Below, in pieces: positions 1-7,617 of a stretch of 23,044 bases of DNA. The stretch is from CAYJAD01 sp964371835 (GTDB lineage: Bacteria; Desulfobacterota; Desulfovibrionia; Desulfovibrionales; Desulfovibrionaceae): assembly GCA_964371835.1 (NCBI GenBank), contig CAYJOP010000025.1:1-23044 (forward strand), read 5' to 3'. The translations under genes were made by a program, and so were the position numbers. Below the pieces are notes generated by a model, which did no database searches, was not told where the DNA came from, and worked only from the letters and a program-made list of their open reading frames with translations. Position 1 is the first letter of the stretch. Every line of letters begins with the position of its first letter.

Positions 1-10
1 ATTGATTTTC

Positions 11-51
11 GTGCCTTACTGCCAAGGCAGCTTGTCTGCCTTAGGCGGCAC
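11..51. repeat. Imperfect hairpin at window start
   Basis: GTGCC (11-15) can pair with GGCAC (47-51), and inside it GCCAAGGCAG (21-30) pairs with CTGCCTTAGGC (36-46) with one bulged base. This gives a long imperfect stem. It may be the 3' end or terminator of a gene lying outside the window. No coding sequence or known RNA family is recognised here. Confidence 0.4.
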
Positions 52-72
52 AAACCCCTTAAGGGGGTTTGT
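50..72. repeat. Perfect 9-bp hairpin
   Basis: ACAAACCCC (50-58) pairs with GGGGTTTGT (64-72) around a 5-nt loop. It is the middle one of three adjacent hairpins between 11 and 104. No strong T tract follows it on either strand, so it is listed as an inverted repeat rather than a terminator. Confidence 0.55.
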
Positions 73-78
73 TATAAC

Positions 79-104
79 AAAAAGGGAGCTTGCGCTCCCT
101 TTTT
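79..104. terminator. Bidirectional intrinsic terminator after the hflKC-repressor operon
   Basis: AAAAAGGGAGC (79-89) pairs perfectly with GCTCCCTTTTT (94-104) around the loop TTGC. The A and T runs at the two feet give a T tract on both strands. It lies 18 bp beyond the stop codon of the minus-strand repressor gene, where the hflK-hflC-repressor transcript should end. It may also stop a plus-strand transcript entering from the left. Confidence 0.8.
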
Positions 105-121
105 GTTTAACTAATTTTATT

Positions 122-820
122 TTATAATTCTTGAAAAACCCAAACCACACGCCCCATAATGCGTGAGGTTAAAGTTTTAACATCCACTGTACTTTCTGGA
201 TAACCAGAAGCTTCAGAACGCAATAAGTATTTATTTGCATTATCATCCAAAAACAAGCGTCTAATAACCACACCTTCATGAGGTGAGTATAAAGCATATA
301 GTGTGCCAGAAATAGGCACAGTTGCTGTGGTATCGACACCCAAATAAGCATTGCGAGTGATACTTGGTTCCATATTAGGAGCGTCCATGCGCAATACTGT
401 GATGTTAGATTCAGCAAAACTCAAAGGTAATGAAATTTTACCAACTTGTGGCAATTGTGGTGGTTGCTTAGCATTGTCTTTATATTCACAGGACATACCA
501 TGTACAGTTAAAATAATACTTTTAGCTGATGGGTCACCATAGTAATTTGGATCTTCAGCCAAGCCACCAGCTGGGGCTTCTTGTGGTTGGTAGCCTTGTT
601 CAGTACGCAAGTACATCGGCCCAACACCTTGTTTAAGCCAGTCAGGATTTAGACCAAACTTTTCGAATAATTTCATAATCCAATCTGCAGGCACAGAATT
701 ACGTCTTTTAGCATCGGAAATACTTGATTGTCTAATTTCTAATACTTGAGCTAGTTCCACTTGAGTACGAGTGTGTGTAGCGAATTTAATTCGCTCATAT
801 GCTTCTAGAAATGAGGACAT
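122..820 (-). CDS. CI-like repressor with HTH and S24-type domain lacking the catalytic dyad
   Basis: A 232-aa DNA-binding regulator. Residues about 5-70 match the phage CI repressor HTH family (Phage_CI_repr): a helix-turn-helix around TQVELAQVLEIRQSSISDAK, followed by the typical NPDWLKQGVGPMY. Residues about 100-230 resemble the LexA/CI S24 peptidase domain. Where the nucleophile normally sits in G-[DE]-S-M-x-P, this protein has A-P-N-M-E-P (Asn149). Where LexA-type proteins carry the general-base Lys (VKRL), it has IRRL (Arg187). Autocleavage therefore looks impossible, and the domain probably serves for dimerisation or ligand sensing. The gene starts 19 bp after the hflC stop codon, so it is probably the last gene of the hflK-hflC operon. 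An AAGAGAT-type ribosome site precedes the ATG. No other prophage gene is present, so a domesticated chromosomal regulator is more likely than an active phage repressor. Its targets are unknown. Confidence 0.85.
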   Translation of the reverse strand: MSSFLEAYERIKFATHTRTQVELAQVLEIRQSSISDAKRRNSVPADWIMKLFEKFGLNPDWLKQGVGPMYLRTEQGYQPQEAPAGGLAEDPNYYGDPSAKSIILTVHGMSCEYKDNAKQPPQLPQVGKISLPLSFAESNITVLRMDAPNMEPSITRNAYLGVDTTATVPISGTLYALYSPHEGVVIRRLFLDDNANKYLLRSEASGYPESTVDVKTLTSRIMGRVVWVFQEL

Positions 821-839
821 ACTATCTCTTATTATCGCC

Positions 840-1688
840 CTACTGTAGGGGTTTGAGGACAGGATTATCTTGTGAAAGAACTATACGACTATTACTGCGT
901 AGTGATTTGCGCAAGGTATCAAGTCCTCGTTGAAATTCAAAAAATTCAGGTGATTTTCCAAATGCATCTGCATAAGTTTTTGCTGCAATGGCATCACCTT
1001 CGCCTCGTATAATTTCAGATTTTTTAGCAGCTTCTGCTAAGATGATTGCCCTTTGGCGGTCAGCATCTGAACGTATTCTTGTTGATTCCTCAACGCCTTC
1101 TGAACGATATTGCTTGGCTTGGCGTTCACGCTCAGCTCGCATACGATCAAAAATTGCTCTTTGGTTTTCAGCTGGAAGGTCTGTACGCTTAATACGAACG
1201 TCAACAACCTCCACTCCAAAACCTCCCATAAGGTCAGCAACTCGTTTTGTTACTTCTTCCATAATTTGAGCACGATGGGTGGATACAACCTCTGTTAAAG
1301 TATAACCGCCCACAAGCGCGCGTAATTGTGAATATACTACGTCATCAAGTCGTGCTTGAGCACCAGGAATTGTGCGCATGGTACGATAAAACTGCAAAGG
1401 ATTAGCTATGCGCCAACGCGCATAATTATCTAAAACAATAGCTTTTTTATCCACTGTAAAAGCTTCTGTTGGCCTTGCATCGTAGTCTAAAATACGCGCA
1501 TCAAAAAACATAATGTTTTGAATAAAGGGCAATTTAAAATGAAGCCCAGGACCATAAATAGTATCTTTTGGTACACCTAGCTGTAATACTAGAGCTTTTT
1601 CAGTTTCATGCACTGTAAAAAAGCTTTGCCATATTACAAGAACCAGCACAAATGAGCCAATAACTATGCTAAGAGGATTTTTATTCAT
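840..1688 (-). CDS. hflC: HflC, SPFH-family subunit of the HflKC membrane complex
   Basis: A 282-aa HflC homologue. HflC forms with HflK a large inner-membrane complex that, in E. coli, surrounds and modulates the AAA+ protease FtsH. One N-terminal transmembrane segment lies at about residues 7-25, with the bulk on the periplasmic side. The SPFH/band-7 domain follows (about 25-190: ETEKALVLQLG, GLHFKLPFIQ, VDVRIKRTDLP), then a charged helical stretch (RMRAERERQAKQYRSEG) typical of HflC. The start codon overlaps the hflK stop as TAATG, and a strong AGGAGG site lies in the end of hflK, so the two genes should be translationally coupled. Length is slightly below the E. coli protein (334 aa) and usual for deltaproteobacterial forms. 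Confidence 0.95.
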   Translation of the reverse strand: MNKNPLSIVIGSFVLVLVIWQSFFTVHETEKALVLQLGVPKDTIYGPGLHFKLPFIQNIMFFDARILDYDARPTEAFTVDKKAIVLDNYARWRIANPLQFYRTMRTIPGAQARLDDVVYSQLRALVGGYTLTEVVSTHRAQIMEEVTKRVADLMGGFGVEVVDVRIKRTDLPAENQRAIFDRMRAERERQAKQYRSEGVEESTRIRSDADRQRAIILAEAAKKSEIIRGEGDAIAAKTYADAFGKSPEFFEFQRGLDTLRKSLRSNSRIVLSQDNPVLKPLQ

Positions 1689-2839
1689 TAGTTTGCTCCT
1701 CCTGCGGCGGCAGGCTTAGCTCTGCTGGCGCCTTGTTGTAGTGGCAAGAATGGTAATATTCTTTCAGCTGTGCCTTCAGGAATAATTATTTTATCAGTGG
1801 CATTGCTAAGTATGTCTTCCATGGCTTCATAATAGAGACGCTTTCTTGTAACATCTTTGGCCTTTTCATATTCTGAAAGCAAGGCTAAAAAACGCTCAGA
1901 TTCACCTTGTGCATTTTGAAGTCGTGTTTCTTTATAGGATTGTGCTTGGTTTTCAAGCTCTGCTGCCTGACCACGAGCCACTGGTAAAAGCTCATTACGA
2001 TAGGCTTCTGCCTCGTTGATAATGCGGCTTTTATCCTCTCTAGCTGAGGCAACATCCTTAAATGCATCAATAACTTCTTGAGGAGGATGCACATCTTGCA
2101 ATTGCACTGCAATAATTTGCACACCAATTTCATAGCGGTTAAGTATATTCTGTAAAAGCTCAGTGGCATCACTTTGAATTTTAATTTTACCATCGGTAAT
2201 AGCTGAATCAATTAAGCTTTTGCCGATAACTTCACGCATGGCAGCCTCTGCTGCATTGCGAACAACTGCAGCTTGGTCCATAACATTAAACAAATATTCC
2301 ACAGGATCTGAAATCTTATATTGTACACTAAATTGTACGCTTACAATATTTTCATCACCTGTAAGCATGGATGCTTCTTCAGGTACAGTACGCAATTGCC
2401 CCTGCTTAAAAGCTCGCTCTTGTCCCACTGAACGAAAGCCAACCTCACCACGCAAAACCTGCGTGACTTTTGGTTTGTATACAGTTTCAATGGGTGAAGG
2501 TAGGTGATAATGTGGACCTGGTCCGACGGATCGTACATATTCGCCAAAGCGCAATACAACGCCCTCTTCATCAGGATTTACAATAAATATACCAGATAGT
2601 AGCCAAACAAAAACTAGGCCACCAAGGATTAACCACATCCCCTTTCTGCTGGGCGCGTTAAATTTGCCACTTAGGGGATTTTCTGGAAATTTTTTAAAAT
2701 TGATGGGAGGTTGACGATTATTATTGCCACCGTCCCCACCATTGTCGCCAGATTTACCGTTGTCACCATCATTTGAGGGTGGAAACGAACGCGACTGCCT
2801 CTGCCGTTTTTCTTGTAATTTATCCCAGTCCCAATTCAT
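1688..2839 (-). CDS. hflK: HflK, SPFH-family subunit of the HflKC membrane complex
   Basis: A 383-aa HflK homologue, partner of HflC. The cytoplasmic N-terminus is Gly/Asn-rich (about residues 20-45, GDNGGDGGNNN), as in many HflK proteins. A single transmembrane helix follows at about 68-88, then the SPFH domain from NPDEEGVVLRFG onward (about 88-290) and a helical C-terminal part. The start MNWDWDKLQEKRQRQ is the usual HflK beginning, so the ATG at 2839 is probably right, although no Shine-Dalgarno sequence lies upstream of it. The only promoter-like sequence is very close to the ATG, so the transcript could be leaderless. The gene is first in the hflK-hflC-repressor operon and divergent from the cysteine desulfidase gene. 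Confidence 0.95.
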   Translation of the reverse strand: MNWDWDKLQEKRQRQSRSFPPSNDGDNGKSGDNGGDGGNNNRQPPINFKKFPENPLSGKFNAPSRKGMWLILGGLVFVWLLSGIFIVNPDEEGVVLRFGEYVRSVGPGPHYHLPSPIETVYKPKVTQVLRGEVGFRSVGQERAFKQGQLRTVPEEASMLTGDENIVSVQFSVQYKISDPVEYLFNVMDQAAVVRNAAEAAMREVIGKSLIDSAITDGKIKIQSDATELLQNILNRYEIGVQIIAVQLQDVHPPQEVIDAFKDVASAREDKSRIINEAEAYRNELLPVARGQAAELENQAQSYKETRLQNAQGESERFLALLSEYEKAKDVTRKRLYYEAMEDILSNATDKIIIPEGTAERILPFLPLQQGASRAKPAAAGGAN

Positions 2840-2848
2840 AATACATTA

Positions 2849-2879
2849 TAAATAAGTCACCTTGACTATATGGTCAAGG
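2849..2879 (-). promoter_or_regulatory. Candidate hflK promoter with overlapping palindromic operator
   Basis: On the minus strand TTGACC (2877-2872) and TATTTA (2854-2849) are spaced by 17 bp, a fair sigma-70 match. A perfect inverted repeat, CCTTGAC (2860-2866) and GTCAAGG (2873-2879) with a 6-bp gap, covers the -35 element and looks like a repressor operator. The -10 element ends only 9 bp before the hflK ATG. That the operon's own CI-like repressor binds here is an inference. Confidence 0.45.
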
Positions 2880-3249
2880 CATAAGTGATAAATGTTTATT
2901 TATTTATTTGCAAATATTGCATATTACTTACCTAGATGTCCATATACAAGCTTGAAAAAATCATATATATAGTCCTGCACAAGTCAGTTATCATAAAAAT
3001 AAAATTACTATAAAGACAAAAAAAACGCTAAAAAAATTGTACAACTCTATTCATACAATTCAAAGCACAAGAAAAATTTTTGCTAAATTATATTTTATAC
3101 AAGATAATTCAAACCAGTCTTGTTTGCCCATTTGTATATTGATTTTTTGCCCATTGCCAAGTAAGCATTGCTTGATTGACAATACAAGGCCACATTTTGG
3201 TATTTGCAACCCAGTATAAATAAATTTTAACTTTATAATAAAACAGTTT
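2880..3249. other. AT-rich divergent intergenic region hflK / cysteine desulfidase
   Basis: About 370 bp beyond the hflK promoter with no convincing gene. The right half holds a 10-bp direct repeat, TTTGCCCATT, at 3123-3132 and 3146-3155 (23 bp apart, about two helical turns). A perfect -35 hexamer TTGACA follows at 3176-3181, with a weak -10 (TATTTG, 3201-3206). A TATAAT is present at 3234-3239, but it is too close to the ATG for a normal leader. The left half is low-complexity A/T. Confidence 0.5.
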
Positions 3250-4563
3250 ATGAAAAAACTACCTTTTACATTAAATCAATTTCTGACTTCTGAGGTCAAG
3301 CCAGCCCTTGGCTGTACTGAACCTGGAGCTGTGGCCTTGGCAGTGGCTAGGGCAAAAGAATGTTTAAGTAATAACATTATACGAGCTCATATAATTGTTA
3401 GTGATGGCATATTTAAAAACGGCGCCTCTGTCGGCATACCCGGAACTGAAGGTATGAAGGGCAACAATATTGCCGCAGCCCTTGCCATTATTCAAGGTAA
3501 CTCTGCCTATGGCCTTGAAGTGTTAAAAGATTGTGGACCAGACACTTTGCCCCTTGCTGTTAAACTATTGGATAAGCATATCATAAGCATCGAAGCTGAT
3601 GCCACACACCATGGAGTCTATATTCATGCTGAGCTTGAAGACAGCAAAGGACATAAAGCCACTTGTATTATTGAAGGTCAACATGACGAAATTATTGAAG
3701 TGCGCTTTGATGATAGTATAGTTCAATGCGCACCAAATAAGATGCAATCATCTGAAAACAAACTTGATATTACAGCAGAAATTCGCAAAATGCCTTATTC
3801 ACAGCTCATGCAAGTTTTGGATAGTATAACCAATGAAGATGTGGATTATTTATTACACGGTGCAAGGATGAACATGGACATGGCCCTTAAGGGATTAAAA
3901 AATCCCCTTGGTTTGCAAACTGGGCGAACCATTATAAAATGTGTGCCGCTATTGCCAGCTGGTAAGGACCTTGCATCACAATCTTTGCGCATAAAAGCTT
4001 ATACTGCCGCCGCCGCTGATGCTAGAATGGGCGGATTAAAAGAGACAGTCATGAGTAGTGCTGGCAGTGGAAATCATGGCCTAACTGCCATTATACCCAT
4101 TGCCATGATGGCTCAAGTGTCTGATAAAAGCTCTGATGAAACGGCAAAAGCCCTTGCCTTTAGCCACCTTTCCACAAGCTACATTAAAAGCAGACTTGGT
4201 CGCTTAAGCCCCGTTTGTGGTTGCACAGCTTGTGCTGGTGCTGGTGCTGCTGCTGGCCTTGTTTATTTGCTTTCTGAAAACATTAACAAAGCAGCCAACG
4301 CCATGGCCATCATACTTGGCAATCTTGCTGGCATGATTTGCGATGGCGCAAAGGATACTTGCGCCTTAAAAGTTGGTACTGCCGCCATGGAAGCTTGTCA
4401 TGCAGCTTTGCTAGCACTTGAGGGTCATTATCCTGAGCTACAGGGAATTGTAGACGAGAGCATAGAAAATACTGTAAGAAACTTAGAGAGCATTTCTACA
4501 CAAGGTATGAAAGACATGGATCGCACCATTATTAATATTGTAGAAGCTCGTTTAAGCTCATAA
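3250..4563 (+). CDS. cyuA: L-cysteine desulfidase (UPF0597 / CyuA-CdsB family)
   Basis: A 437-aa member of the UPF0597 family, related to the serine dehydratase alpha chain. Characterised members convert L-cysteine to pyruvate, ammonia and hydrogen sulfide with an oxygen-labile [4Fe-4S] cluster. The N-terminal cysteine motif EVKPALGCTEPGA (Cys22) is intact. The C-terminal half has the cysteine cluster PVCGCTACAGAGAAAG (Cys323, 325, 328) and ICDGAKDTC (Cys364, 371), which supply the expected cluster ligands. Gly-rich stretches (GSGNHGLTA) also fit the family. Length is usual (about 430 aa). No signal peptide is seen, so it should be cytoplasmic. No Shine-Dalgarno sequence precedes the ATG. A 10-bp direct repeat upstream could bind a cysteine-responsive activator (inference). 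It is first in a plus-strand cluster. Confidence 0.9.
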   Translation: MKKLPFTLNQFLTSEVKPALGCTEPGAVALAVARAKECLSNNIIRAHIIVSDGIFKNGASVGIPGTEGMKGNNIAAALAIIQGNSAYGLEVLKDCGPDTLPLAVKLLDKHIISIEADATHHGVYIHAELEDSKGHKATCIIEGQHDEIIEVRFDDSIVQCAPNKMQSSENKLDITAEIRKMPYSQLMQVLDSITNEDVDYLLHGARMNMDMALKGLKNPLGLQTGRTIIKCVPLLPAGKDLASQSLRIKAYTAAAADARMGGLKETVMSSAGSGNHGLTAIIPIAMMAQVSDKSSDETAKALAFSHLSTSYIKSRLGRLSPVCGCTACAGAGAAAGLVYLLSENINKAANAMAIILGNLAGMICDGAKDTCALKVGTAAMEACHAALLALEGHYPELQGIVDESIENTVRNLESISTQGMKDMDRTIINIVEARLSS

Positions 4564-4588
4564 AACAATAAGACAAAGGAGTCTGAAA

Positions 4589-4993
4589 ATGAAAAAAACT
4601 ACATTAGCACTTATGCTTGTACTAGGCTTAACTTCACAAGCTCATGCTATGCCTGGCAATGCAAAAGCCCCTGCCAATGCTCAGGAAAAGTATAATAAAA
4701 TGGATAAGGACAACAATGCAGAAGTAACTTTGGAAGAATTCAAAGCCCTCTACCCCACCATGAAGTCAAATGTATTTGATATAATTGACTCAAATAATAA
4801 CAATGTCGTTAGCGTTAAGGAATGGATGGCCTTCCAACAACAACACATGAATGACATGAAAAAAGACAAAGCCTCAAAATCCATGCCCAACTCTGCTGGT
4901 GACTCAGAGGGCCGTGCAGTAGACCAAGGCATGTCTCCTGCTGAAAATCACCCCGGTGGCAATATGCTTATTATGCCACCTGCTTCTAAATAA
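4589..4993 (+). CDS. Secreted EF-hand calcium-binding protein
   Basis: A 134-aa small exported protein. A classical signal peptide (MKKTTLALMLVLGLTSQAHA) suggests cleavage after Ala20. Two EF-hand loops follow. Loop 1 is DKDNNAEVTLEE (39-50) and loop 2 is DSNNNNVVSVKE (67-78); both have oxygen ligands at positions 1, 3, 5 and 9 and Glu at 12, so both can probably bind Ca2+. The C-terminal 40 residues are low-complexity and Met/Pro/Gly-rich. A strong AAAGGAG ribosome site precedes the ATG, 25 bp after the desulfidase stop. The role is unknown; periplasmic calcium-dependent sensing or buffering is only a guess from the domains. Confidence 0.85.
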   Translation: MKKTTLALMLVLGLTSQAHAMPGNAKAPANAQEKYNKMDKDNNAEVTLEEFKALYPTMKSNVFDIIDSNNNNVVSVKEWMAFQQQHMNDMKKDKASKSMPNSAGDSEGRAVDQGMSPAENHPGGNMLIMPPASK

Positions 4994-5007
4994 TTAATTA
5001 GGCTGTC

Positions 5008-6807
5008 ATGGCAAAAAAACCATTGGCACAACCTACATTTTTACCCATGTCCAGCCAAGAGATGAATGCTCTTGGCTGGACTGAGTTAGATATTTTATTC
5101 ATCACTGGCGATGCCTATGTGGACCACCCAGCCTTTGGGGTTGCCTTGCTTGGTAGAATGTTAGTTGAAAATGGCTTTAGAGTTGGCATTTGCGCTCAGC
5201 CCAAATGGCAAAACACAGATGATATCATGCGCATGGGCAGACCACGCCTTTTTGCTGGAATTACAGCTGGTGCTTTGGACTCTCAACTTGCGCATTACAC
5301 TGCCTTTCGTAAAAAGCGCCATGATGATGCCTACACACCTGGTGGCGAGTGCGGTGCACGGCCCAACAGGGCTAGCATTATTTATGCAAACCTTGCTCGC
5401 AAGGCTTTTCCTAAATTACCCATTGTACTTGGTGGCATTGAGGCCTCACTGCGCCGCATAAGTCATTATGATTTTTGGAGTGATAGCTTGCGCCGCTCCA
5501 TACTACTTGATGCCAAGGCCGACTTATTGGTTTATGGTATGGGTGAGCTTGCCTTACTCAATATTGCAAAACATTGCGCAAAGCAAAAAGAACTTGCTCA
5601 TATTGCAGGCACTGCTTGGATGAGTAAAAACACCGACAATATTGATAGCTCTTATTTACAATTACCAACTCATGTGGCCATACTTGAAAAAAAATCATTG
5701 CTTTTGCAAGCAACTCTTGAGCTTGAGCGTCAAGTGCACACTCGCACCTATGCCGTTCAAATGTATGAAAATAGAGCTTTAATAATTGCACCGCCTGCTA
5801 ATATTCTAAATGAAAAGCAAATGGATGAGCTTTATGCTTTACCATTCCAACGAGCGGCACATCCTAACTATGACAAAAGTATTCCTGCCGAGGTAATGCT
5901 GCGCACAAGCATTACCAGTCATCGTGGCTGTGGTGGCGGTTGCTCATTTTGTTCACTGGCCTTACATCAAGGCAGGCGCATAAGTTCACGCTCAGCAAAA
6001 TCCATTAAGGCTGAAGCTCATAACATGAGCAAGAAAAAGAATTTTTCTGGTAGCATTTCTGATGTTGGCGGGCCCACTGCCAATATGTGGCAAGGTTATT
6101 GTGCTTTGGAAAAAAATTCTGGGGAAGTGTGCAAGCGAGAATCATGTTGTCACCCCAAGGTGTGTAAATTTTTTATTACACCGCAAAAAAAACATGTGGA
6201 ATTATTGCGCAGTATTCGTCAGATGGATGGCATTAAACATGTGCGAGTTGCTAGTGGAATTCGTGCAGACATTGCCATGCATGAACCAGAGGCCATCAAT
6301 GCCTATACCTGTGAATTTACTGGTGGTCAGCTAAAAATTGCACCAGAACACTGTTCTGAATTGGTCCTAAATCACATGCGCAAACCCTCTGTTCAAGTCT
6401 TTGAATTTTTTTTGAAGGCCTTTTACGCCAAAAGCAATAAGGCAGGACGTGAACAATATGTGGTGCCATATCTTATGAGTGCCTTTCCGGGTTGCACAGA
6501 TGCCCAAATGCAAGAGCTTGCAAAGTGGCTTGAGAAAAGAAGTTGGAAGCCAAAGCAAGTACAGTGTTTTATACCAACACCAGGAACAGTGGCAACGGCC
6601 ATGTATTATTGTGGGCTTGATGCCAAGGGGCAAAGTATATATGTTGCAAGAAGTGATGCCGATAGGTTAAGACAACATAGAATACTTATACCTACCATGG
6701 GCAAGATGCCTAAGAAAGGTGATAAAGGCAATGCGCCAAGAACTAACAGAGATGAAAGACCAATTAAGGCGGCGAAGCCAACAAAATCTACACGGACTAA
6801 TGGCTGA
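5008..6807 (+). CDS. ygiQ: YgiQ family radical SAM protein
   Basis: A 599-aa YgiQ (UPF0313) protein. The N-terminal part (about residues 20-290, DILFITGDAYVDHPAFGVALLGRML) resembles a B12-binding-like domain of this family. The radical SAM core starts at about 297 with RGCGGGCSFCSLALHQGR, which carries the CX3CX2C iron-sulfur motif (Cys308, 312, 315). A second Cys-rich stretch (CKRESCCHPKVC) near residue 375 is also typical. The C-terminal end is basic (NAPRTNRDERPIKAAKPTKSTRTNG). It is shorter than E. coli YgiQ (over 700 aa) but ends in the usual place for short members. The substrate of YgiQ proteins is not known. The gene starts 14 bp after the EF-hand gene with only a weak AGG site. Confidence 0.93.
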   Translation: MAKKPLAQPTFLPMSSQEMNALGWTELDILFITGDAYVDHPAFGVALLGRMLVENGFRVGICAQPKWQNTDDIMRMGRPRLFAGITAGALDSQLAHYTAFRKKRHDDAYTPGGECGARPNRASIIYANLARKAFPKLPIVLGGIEASLRRISHYDFWSDSLRRSILLDAKADLLVYGMGELALLNIAKHCAKQKELAHIAGTAWMSKNTDNIDSSYLQLPTHVAILEKKSLLLQATLELERQVHTRTYAVQMYENRALIIAPPANILNEKQMDELYALPFQRAAHPNYDKSIPAEVMLRTSITSHRGCGGGCSFCSLALHQGRRISSRSAKSIKAEAHNMSKKKNFSGSISDVGGPTANMWQGYCALEKNSGEVCKRESCCHPKVCKFFITPQKKHVELLRSIRQMDGIKHVRVASGIRADIAMHEPEAINAYTCEFTGGQLKIAPEHCSELVLNHMRKPSVQVFEFFLKAFYAKSNKAGREQYVVPYLMSAFPGCTDAQMQELAKWLEKRSWKPKQVQCFIPTPGTVATAMYYCGLDAKGQSIYVARSDADRLRQHRILIPTMGKMPKKGDKGNAPRTNRDERPIKAAKPTKSTRTNG

Positions 6808-6819
6808 CAAGCCAAACAA

Positions 6820-6834
6820 CCTTCTGGCAGAAGG
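6820..6834. repeat. Small hairpin between ygiQ and nadD
   Basis: CCTTCT (6820-6825) pairs with AGAAGG (6829-6834) around a 3-nt loop, in the 128-bp gap after ygiQ. No T tract follows, so it does not look like an efficient terminator and read-through into nadD is plausible. Confidence 0.4.
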
Positions 6835-6935
6835 AAGAAAGGGCGATAGCGGTGCAAAACAAACAATATATGAATATTTGTTTTATTCTTGCCCACGCAC
6901 ACCAAGCAACCATAAAACAACTCAAAAGGTAGCTT

Positions 6936-7610
6936 ATGCATATTGGAATACTTGGTGGGAGTTTTAATCCCGTTCATATTGGGCATATCCGCCTTGCCAT
7001 TGAAATTTTACAGTGTAAATTACTACCAATTCCTTTAACTAGGCTTGACCTTATACCATGCTCCGTTGCTCCGCATAAATCCAATCATGGAATATTACCA
7101 TTTGAATTACGCTTAGCCATGTTAAAAGCATCCATCGAAGGTATAGATGGTCTTTACATAAACGAGTTGGAGCAAGAGCGAGCTGGCCCATCATATACTT
7201 ATGATACATTGAGTATTTACAAGCAAAAATACCCCAGGGCCAGAATTTTATTCATTGTGGGCGGTGAGGATTTTTCTACAATACCCCAATGGCACAGGGG
7301 GCTTGAGTTGCCTACCTTGGCAGACATAGCTGTGGTTCCAAGGGCTGGCACTGACCTTAGAATGGCTATTGATGAAGCAAAAAATATTTGGCCTGATGCA
7401 AAGCTTGCCCAAAATGGTTCGGAGTTCATGACAACCTTTGAGCATGGTGCACGTTTTTATTATTTGCCATTATTGCGCTTAGACATTAGTGCATCCTACA
7501 TTCGCAACATTTGGTGCCAAGGTGACAGCGTGCATATGCTTATGCCAAATGCTGCACTTGACATTTTAAATGCCAACTGTGAAGAAGTTCTTAAACATTG
7601 GAAAAACTGA
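6936..7610 (+). CDS. nadD: Nicotinate-nucleotide adenylyltransferase NadD
   Basis: A 224-aa NadD, which transfers AMP from ATP to nicotinate mononucleotide to form deamido-NAD in NAD biosynthesis. The nucleotidyltransferase signature GGSFNPVHIGH (residues 7-17) is complete. VGGEDFSTIPQWHRG (about 107-121) matches the family's substrate loop. ISASYIRN near residue 186 is the second ATP-binding motif, normally SxT/SxxR. Length is typical (about 215 aa). An AAAAGGTAG ribosome site precedes the ATG. It follows ygiQ after 128 bp and precedes a TPR gene by 7 bp. Confidence 0.93.
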   Translation: MHIGILGGSFNPVHIGHIRLAIEILQCKLLPIPLTRLDLIPCSVAPHKSNHGILPFELRLAMLKASIEGIDGLYINELEQERAGPSYTYDTLSIYKQKYPRARILFIVGGEDFSTIPQWHRGLELPTLADIAVVPRAGTDLRMAIDEAKNIWPDAKLAQNGSEFMTTFEHGARFYYLPLLRLDISASYIRNIWCQGDSVHMLMPNAALDILNANCEEVLKHWKN

Positions 7611-7617
7611 GGTTAAT

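Noticed and set aside
122..820. Prophage immunity region
   Set aside because: Only the repressor is phage-like; no integrase, Cro, replication or structural genes are nearby, and it is embedded in an hflKC operon.
3037..3219. 60-codon open frame in the hflK/desulfidase gap
   Set aside because: No ribosome site, low-complexity AT-rich origin, no recognisable protein pattern, and it overlaps the likely promoter elements of the desulfidase gene.
6719..6967. 82-codon open frame across the ygiQ end and nadD start
   Set aside because: It overlaps both genes in another frame, lacks a ribosome site and resembles no protein family.
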